From positions 62,001 through 126,000 of the forward strand of contig NZ_JAFNJU010000003.1 in assembly GCF_017368455.1 (NCBI RefSeq): a DNA stretch of 64,000 nucleotides, written 5' to 3'. Under the pieces are notes generated by a model. It did no database searches. It saw only the letters and a program-made list of their open reading frames with translations, and had not been told where the DNA came from. A program made the translations under genes and the position numbers. The first letter of the stretch is position 1. Each line of letters opens with the position of its first letter. Shown one piece after another: positions 60,715 through 64,000 of this stretch. Source of the DNA: Proteiniclasticum aestuarii (GTDB taxonomy: Bacteria > Bacillota > Clostridia > Clostridiales > Clostridiaceae).

Positions 60715-61083
60715 ATGGATCATTATGTGAAGATAAATTATATTGTGGACCTGCCTCTGAATGAAACCTTGAAGGGAAATTTTGAGCGGTATCTGGAAGA
60801 TATAGGAAAAAGCAGAGAGGGCTATAAAAACTATCTCATGGAACAGTTTCTGAAGGATTCCGTAAGGGATCTGCTTGAAGAAATCAGAGAGGACTATAGA
60901 AACTTTGATGGTGCGTTTGTGCTGAATATGCGAAATGAGCGAATAAAGGGTATATTCAAGTCCTCCATGCTGGTGAAGGCATCCGTGGATGAACCTTTGA
61001 GAAGAAAGTTCTTTCAGCGTTTCACAGAGCTCACCGGCGGAGAAGATCTGAGAGTGGAGATCAATCTGAACTGCATGATATGA
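60715..61083 (+). CDS. Small cytoplasmic protein, unknown
   Basis: The 122-residue protein starts at ATG 60715 with GGAAGG eight bases upstream. Helical with beta ends (YVKINYIVDLPL at the start, LRVEINLNCMI at the end), suggestive of a swapped dimer fold. No membrane segment or Cys pair. No family recognised. The 236-base gap before it shows only a weak promoter-like region near 60675. Confidence 0.6.
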   Translation: MDHYVKINYIVDLPLNETLKGNFERYLEDIGKSREGYKNYLMEQFLKDSVRDLLEEIREDYRNFDGAFVLNMRNERIKGIFKSSMLVKASVDEPLRRKFFQRFTELTGGEDLRVEINLNCMI

Positions 61084-61088
61084 GGCAA

Positions 61089-61128
61089 AAAGGTCTGCAG
61101 CGCACAGGATGTGATGCTGCAGACCTTT
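61089..61128. terminator. Bidirectional terminator
   Basis: A 13-bp stem (AAAGGTCTGCAGC and its complement) with a 14-base loop lies between converging genes. Confidence 0.85.
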
Positions 61129-61151
61129 CTGGCGCACTGGACCAGGCGGGA

Positions 61152-61580
61152 TCACGAAGTAAGTTTCTTCAGGGAAAGAAGAAAAGCTTCATCATCTTCC
61201 GGAGTTCTCTTTCTGATTTTGGTATAGATTCGGCTGTTTTTTCGCATCTTCTGATTGACGTGTCTGCGGTCAAGAAGCGTCATGATGTTGTCGTTGTGAA
61301 TGAGGAGCCCGTTCTGATTGAGAATAAGGGCTCCTTTGGAGAGCGCCATGGCAGCAAGGCCATAATCCTGTGTGATGAGAATGTCCTCTTTTCGGATCTT
61401 GTTGGCGATGTAATAATCCGCAGCGTCGCTGGAGATGTCCACTGTGATGATTTCCGCATAGTCGTCTTCGATGACATGGGCATAGTTCTTCACGATGGTC
61501 ACAGGAATCCCGTTTCTTCGGGCATAGGAGACGGTGAGCTTCACCACAGGACAGCCGTCGGCATCGATAAAAATTCGCAT
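61152..61580 (-). CDS. DUF188 / YaiI-YqxD family protein
   Basis: The 142-residue protein starts at ATG 61580 after GGAAGGAG. The opening MRIFIDADGCPVVK, the later ITQDYGLAAMAL near residue 75 and DDEAFLLSLKKL at the end are family signatures. The fold is related to PIN-type nucleases with conserved Asp residues, but activity is not established. Confidence 0.92.
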   Translation of the reverse strand: MRIFIDADGCPVVKLTVSYARRNGIPVTIVKNYAHVIEDDYAEIITVDISSDAADYYIANKIRKEDILITQDYGLAAMALSKGALILNQNGLLIHNDNIMTLLDRRHVNQKMRKNSRIYTKIRKRTPEDDEAFLLSLKKLTS

Positions 61581-61645
61581 ATTCTGCTCCTTCCGTTTTT
61601 CTTCATTATACAGGAATTGAGGGAAGAGGATAAGAAAGAGACCGG

Positions 61646-61685
61646 AAAACAGCACCGGAAAGGCTTCATGGCTTTTCCGGTGCTG
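61646..61685 (-). terminator. Terminator of the garR-like gene
   Basis: On the minus strand a 12-bp stem (CAGCACCGGAAA and its complement) is followed by TTTTCC. Confidence 0.85.
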
Positions 61686-61691
61686 CAGAGT

Positions 61692-62561
61692 TTAGCTGAT
61701 GTGATTTTCAAAATAGCGGAAGAGGGCACTATGGTCCTCATCTCCCATGCCGCTTTCACTGAGCTCCCGATACATGCCGATGATCTCTTCGGTCAGGGGC
61801 ATCGGAATGTGGAGCTTTGTTCCTGTGATCAGAGCATTTCTCAGATCCTTGATATGCAGATCGATCTTGAATCCCGGCTTGTAGTCCTCCTTGAGGATTT
61901 TAGGAGACTTGCTCTCCAGCACTGCGGAACCTGCAGAGCCTCCTCGTATGGCATCCAGTACCTTAGTCAGATCCGTACCGGATTTTCTGCACAGAAGAAG
62001 TGCTTCGGAAAGAATCGCGATGTTACCAGCCACAATCATGTTGTTTGTAAGCTTGCAGGTGTTTCCGCTGCCCAGAGGACCGACCAGCACATAGGATTTT
62101 CCCATGGCTTCAAAAAGCGGCAGGGCTCTTTGGAAGTCCTCCTCTTCGCCCCCTGCCATGATGGCAAGGGTTCCGGCTATGGCGCCCAGGTCTCCTCCGG
62201 ATACAGGAGCATCCAGCATATGGACGCCTTTCTCCCTGAGCTTTTCGCCTACTTCCACAGACACTTCAGGAAGGATGGAGCTCATATCGATGTAGAGGAG
62301 CCCTTCACTGGCATAATCATATACTCCGTCTTCCCCGATCATGACTTTCTTCACATCCGGGGAATCGGGGAGCATGGTGATGAGGGCATCCACTCCCACG
62401 GCAGCTTCTCCGTGACTGGATGCGGCTTCTGCGCCTAGAGAAACCAGCTCTTTCACAACCTCCTTGGAACGATTGTAGACCTTCAGCTTGTGTCCTGCCT
62501 TCATAAGATTCAGTGCCATGGGTTTTCCCATGATGCCAAGACCGATGAATCCGACTTTCAT
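61692..62561 (-). CDS. garR: 2-hydroxy-3-oxopropionate reductase / beta-hydroxyacid dehydrogenase
   Basis: The 289-residue protein has the NAD(P) motif GFIGLGIMGKPMALNL at residues 4-19. DAPVSGGDLGAIAGTL near residue 118 is the substrate loop. The catalytic Lys is in GNTCKLTNNMI near residue 170. This is the pattern of tartronate semialdehyde reductase and 3-hydroxyisobutyrate dehydrogenase; the exact substrate is not certain, so the symbol is tentative. No glycerate pathway genes are next to it. Confidence 0.82.
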   Translation of the reverse strand: MKVGFIGLGIMGKPMALNLMKAGHKLKVYNRSKEVVKELVSLGAEAASSHGEAAVGVDALITMLPDSPDVKKVMIGEDGVYDYASEGLLYIDMSSILPEVSVEVGEKLREKGVHMLDAPVSGGDLGAIAGTLAIMAGGEEEDFQRALPLFEAMGKSYVLVGPLGSGNTCKLTNNMIVAGNIAILSEALLLCRKSGTDLTKVLDAIRGGSAGSAVLESKSPKILKEDYKPGFKIDLHIKDLRNALITGTKLHIPMPLTEEIIGMYRELSESGMGDEDHSALFRYFENHIS

Positions 62562-62768
62562 ATCCTATCTCACACCTTTCATCAGAGTTTATATATGAAT
62601 ATTATACCATGAATTTTCCGGGAATTGTTTCCGCCCAAGATAAGCACCTAGGGAAAGAAATCATTTTGTCACTAGGGTGTAACAGGAATGTAACCATCTG
62701 AAATGACATCCTCTATATAATTCAGTTTGTGTCATGAATAAAAAAGAGAAAACAATTTGGAGGATAAC

Positions 62769-63257
62769 ATGAAGAAGAAACTACTGGGAATACTATTATC
62801 AGCAGTGATGGTGGTGAGCCTTGCCGCCTGCGGTGAAAAAAGCGAACCGGAAGAGGGTGGACAGGAAGTCAATGTACCTGTAAAGGAGATTGCAGACCAG
62901 ATCCGTGAAGAGATTGAATGGAGCGCCATGCTTCTTCTGGAGGATGAGACGCTGCTTCAGTTCTACGAGCTGGATGCTTCCATTCTTGAGGAATATGATG
63001 CCAACATGCCCATGATGAATGTGACCACACAGGAATACTCCGTGTTCAAAGTGAAGGATATCAAGGACGTGGAAACAGTCGAGGCAGCCATCGAGAAGCG
63101 TGCTGAGGCGGTTCAGAAGAGTTTTGAACAGTATCTGCCAGACCAGTATGAGAACGCGAAGAACTACTACACGGAAACAAACGGAAAATATCTGGTCTTC
63201 GTCATTCATGAGAATGTGGAGAAAGCAGAAGAAATCTTCCAGGGATATTTCAAATAA
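62769..63257 (+). CDS. DUF4358 lipoprotein
   Basis: The 162-residue protein starts at ATG 62769, five bases after GGAGG. A lipobox LAAC (residues 18-21) follows the signal peptide, so it is a lipid-anchored outside protein. The DUF4358 pattern is seen in ILRDQIREEIEW-like start, LLQFYELDAS and a YTETNGKYLVFVIHEN end. DUF4358 proteins in Clostridia are commonly next to AlgI-type acyltransferases, as here. Confidence 0.85.
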   Translation: MKKKLLGILLSAVMVVSLAACGEKSEPEEGGQEVNVPVKEIADQIREEIEWSAMLLLEDETLLQFYELDASILEEYDANMPMMNVTTQEYSVFKVKDIKDVETVEAAIEKRAEAVQKSFEQYLPDQYENAKNYYTETNGKYLVFVIHENVEKAEEIFQGYFK

Positions 63258-63267
63258 CACGCACCGG

Positions 63268-63297
63268 AAAAGCTTATATCTAGGTATAGGCTTTTTC
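63268..63297 (+). terminator. Intrinsic terminator
   Basis: AAAAGCTTATA/TATAGGCTTTT form a stem with a six-base loop and one G-U pair, then TTC. It separates the lipoprotein from the acyltransferase. Confidence 0.7.
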
Positions 63298-63325
63298 TCA
63301 TGATTGCAAGAGCAAGGAGTCTGCT

Positions 63326-64000
63326 ATGGTTTTTTCTAGTGCCGCATTTATTTTCTATTTTCTTCCCCTGACCCTTCTTCTCTACCATATGGTTCCAGAC
63401 CGCATGAAAAATGGGGTCTTGCTTGCCGTGAGTCTTTTCTTCTATGGCTTCGGTGAGCCGGTCTACATTCTCATCATGGTTCTGTCCATCTTCATCGACT
63501 ATTTCAACGGACGTCTCATCGAAAAATACAGGCACAGGAAGCATCTTTCCAAAGTGTTTCTCGTATTATCCATCACAGCGAATCTGGGTCTTCTGGGGTT
63601 CTTCAAATATGGTGATTTCTTCATCGGAAACACCAATCTCCTGTTCGGAACGGACATGGAGCTTCTTTCCGTGGCTCTGCCCATCGGAATCTCCTTCTTC
63701 ACCTTCCAGACCATGTCCTACAGTATAGATGTATACAGGGGAGAGATCAGTGCCCAGAAGAATTTCATCACCTTCGGAACCTATGTCTCCATGTTTCCGC
63801 AGCTCATCGCAGGACCCATAGTTATATACCGGGATGTGGAGAAGCAGCTGGAAAAAAGAGAAGCGGATTTTTCCCATCTGAAGGAAGGCATCCACAGATT
63901 CATACTCGGTTTGGCAAAGAAAGTGCTTCTTGCCAACAGCATCGGGGGGCTGTGGGAACAGGTGAAGATGATTCCGGTGGAGGAGCTCACTGTTCTCAAC
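63326..64000 (+). CDS. AlgI-type MBOAT membrane O-acyltransferase (N-terminal part)
   Basis: The frame runs off the right edge after 225 codons. It starts at ATG 63326, six bases after AAGGAG. The N-terminal MBOAT segments are visible: VFSSAAFIFYFLPLTLL, LFFYGFGEPVY, GISFFTFQTMSYSIDVYRG near residue 120, and FPQLIAGPIVIYRD near residue 155. Members pass acyl groups across the membrane to wall or exopolysaccharides. The catalytic His is beyond the window. Confidence 0.9.
   Translation, partial: MVFSSAAFIFYFLPLTLLLYHMVPDRMKNGVLLAVSLFFYGFGEPVYILIMVLSIFIDYFNGRLIEKYRHRKHLSKVFLVLSITANLGLLGFFKYGDFFIGNTNLLFGTDMELLSVALPIGISFFTFQTMSYSIDVYRGEISAQKNFITFGTYVSMFPQLIAGPIVIYRDVEKQLEKREADFSHLKEGIHRFILGLAKKVLLANSIGGLWEQVKMIPVEELTVLN

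Noticed and set aside
61080..62438. 452-codon frame opposite DUF188 and garR-like genes
   Set aside because: It crosses two terminators and two good genes on the other strand; no start signal.
1..64000. CRISPR array
   Set aside because: No regularly spaced direct repeats were seen on reading either strand.

Overview
The window looks like a low-to-medium G+C Firmicute of the class Clostridia. The evidence is AddAB in place of RecBCD, strong AGGAGG ribosome-binding sites, frequent GTG and TTG starts, a Bacillus/Clostridium-type treP-treC-treR operon with cre boxes, PepT, YhaM and DegV proteins, and the Firmicutes-type DUF4130 plus radical-SAM gene pair. Genus cannot be fixed from the sequence. 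All identifications rest on recognising motifs and domain order by eye; no database search was possible.

Positions 1 to about 29,430 are most of a siphovirus prophage whose left end (integrase, repressor, most replication genes) lies outside the window. In order it holds: the tail of a DnaC-like helicase loader; an accessory/early block (resolvase-like nuclease, PcfK/AcrIIA9-like protein, PcfJ-like protein, HNH nuclease, several small proteins); an ArpU/RinA-like late regulator; terminase; portal; minor capsid; scaffold; major capsid; head-tail connectors; tail tube; tail chaperones joined by a -1 frameshift at a perfect A AAA AAG site; tape measure; tail-tip and fibre genes; holin and endolysin. 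Four genes on the opposite strand (569-1111, 11166-11396, 16532-17143, 29010-29243) look like cargo, including an Mrr-type nuclease fused to an FtsK-gamma-like DNA-binding domain. Right of the endolysin is a more A+T-rich cargo zone: P63C protein, a DUF6731-like protein with a four-helix membrane partner, a ribbon-helix-helix protein and small proteins. The prophage ends near the 3' end of tRNA-Ser(GCT) (29437-29527), a likely attachment site.

From 29,700 onward is host chromosome with visibly higher G+C: addB-addA; a second ribbon-helix-helix gene; a two-gene SOS-like DNA-metabolism unit (radical SAM enzyme plus DUF4130 protein) with LexA-like boxes in its promoter and a beta-clamp-type motif; an AEC transporter with CCA-adding enzyme; YhaM; PepT; DegV; an MFS transporter; tRNA-Arg(ACG); threonine aldolase; patatin; phosphatidylserine decarboxylase; TadA; the trehalose operon; a CNNM/CorC protein; a guanylate-kinase-like protein; a degenerate NlpC/P60-like protein; oxidoreductases; DUF188; and, at the right edge, a DUF4358 lipoprotein with the start of an AlgI-type membrane O-acyltransferase.

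The observations most worth following are: the SOS-controlled radical SAM/DUF4130 pair; an apparent in-frame deletion of the sugar-binding loop region in the trehalose PTS permease; the Mrr/FtsK-gamma nuclease in the tail operon; the AcrIIA9-like protein; the DUF6731 plus membrane-protein cassette; and the opposite-strand gene flanked by two versions of the resolvase start.
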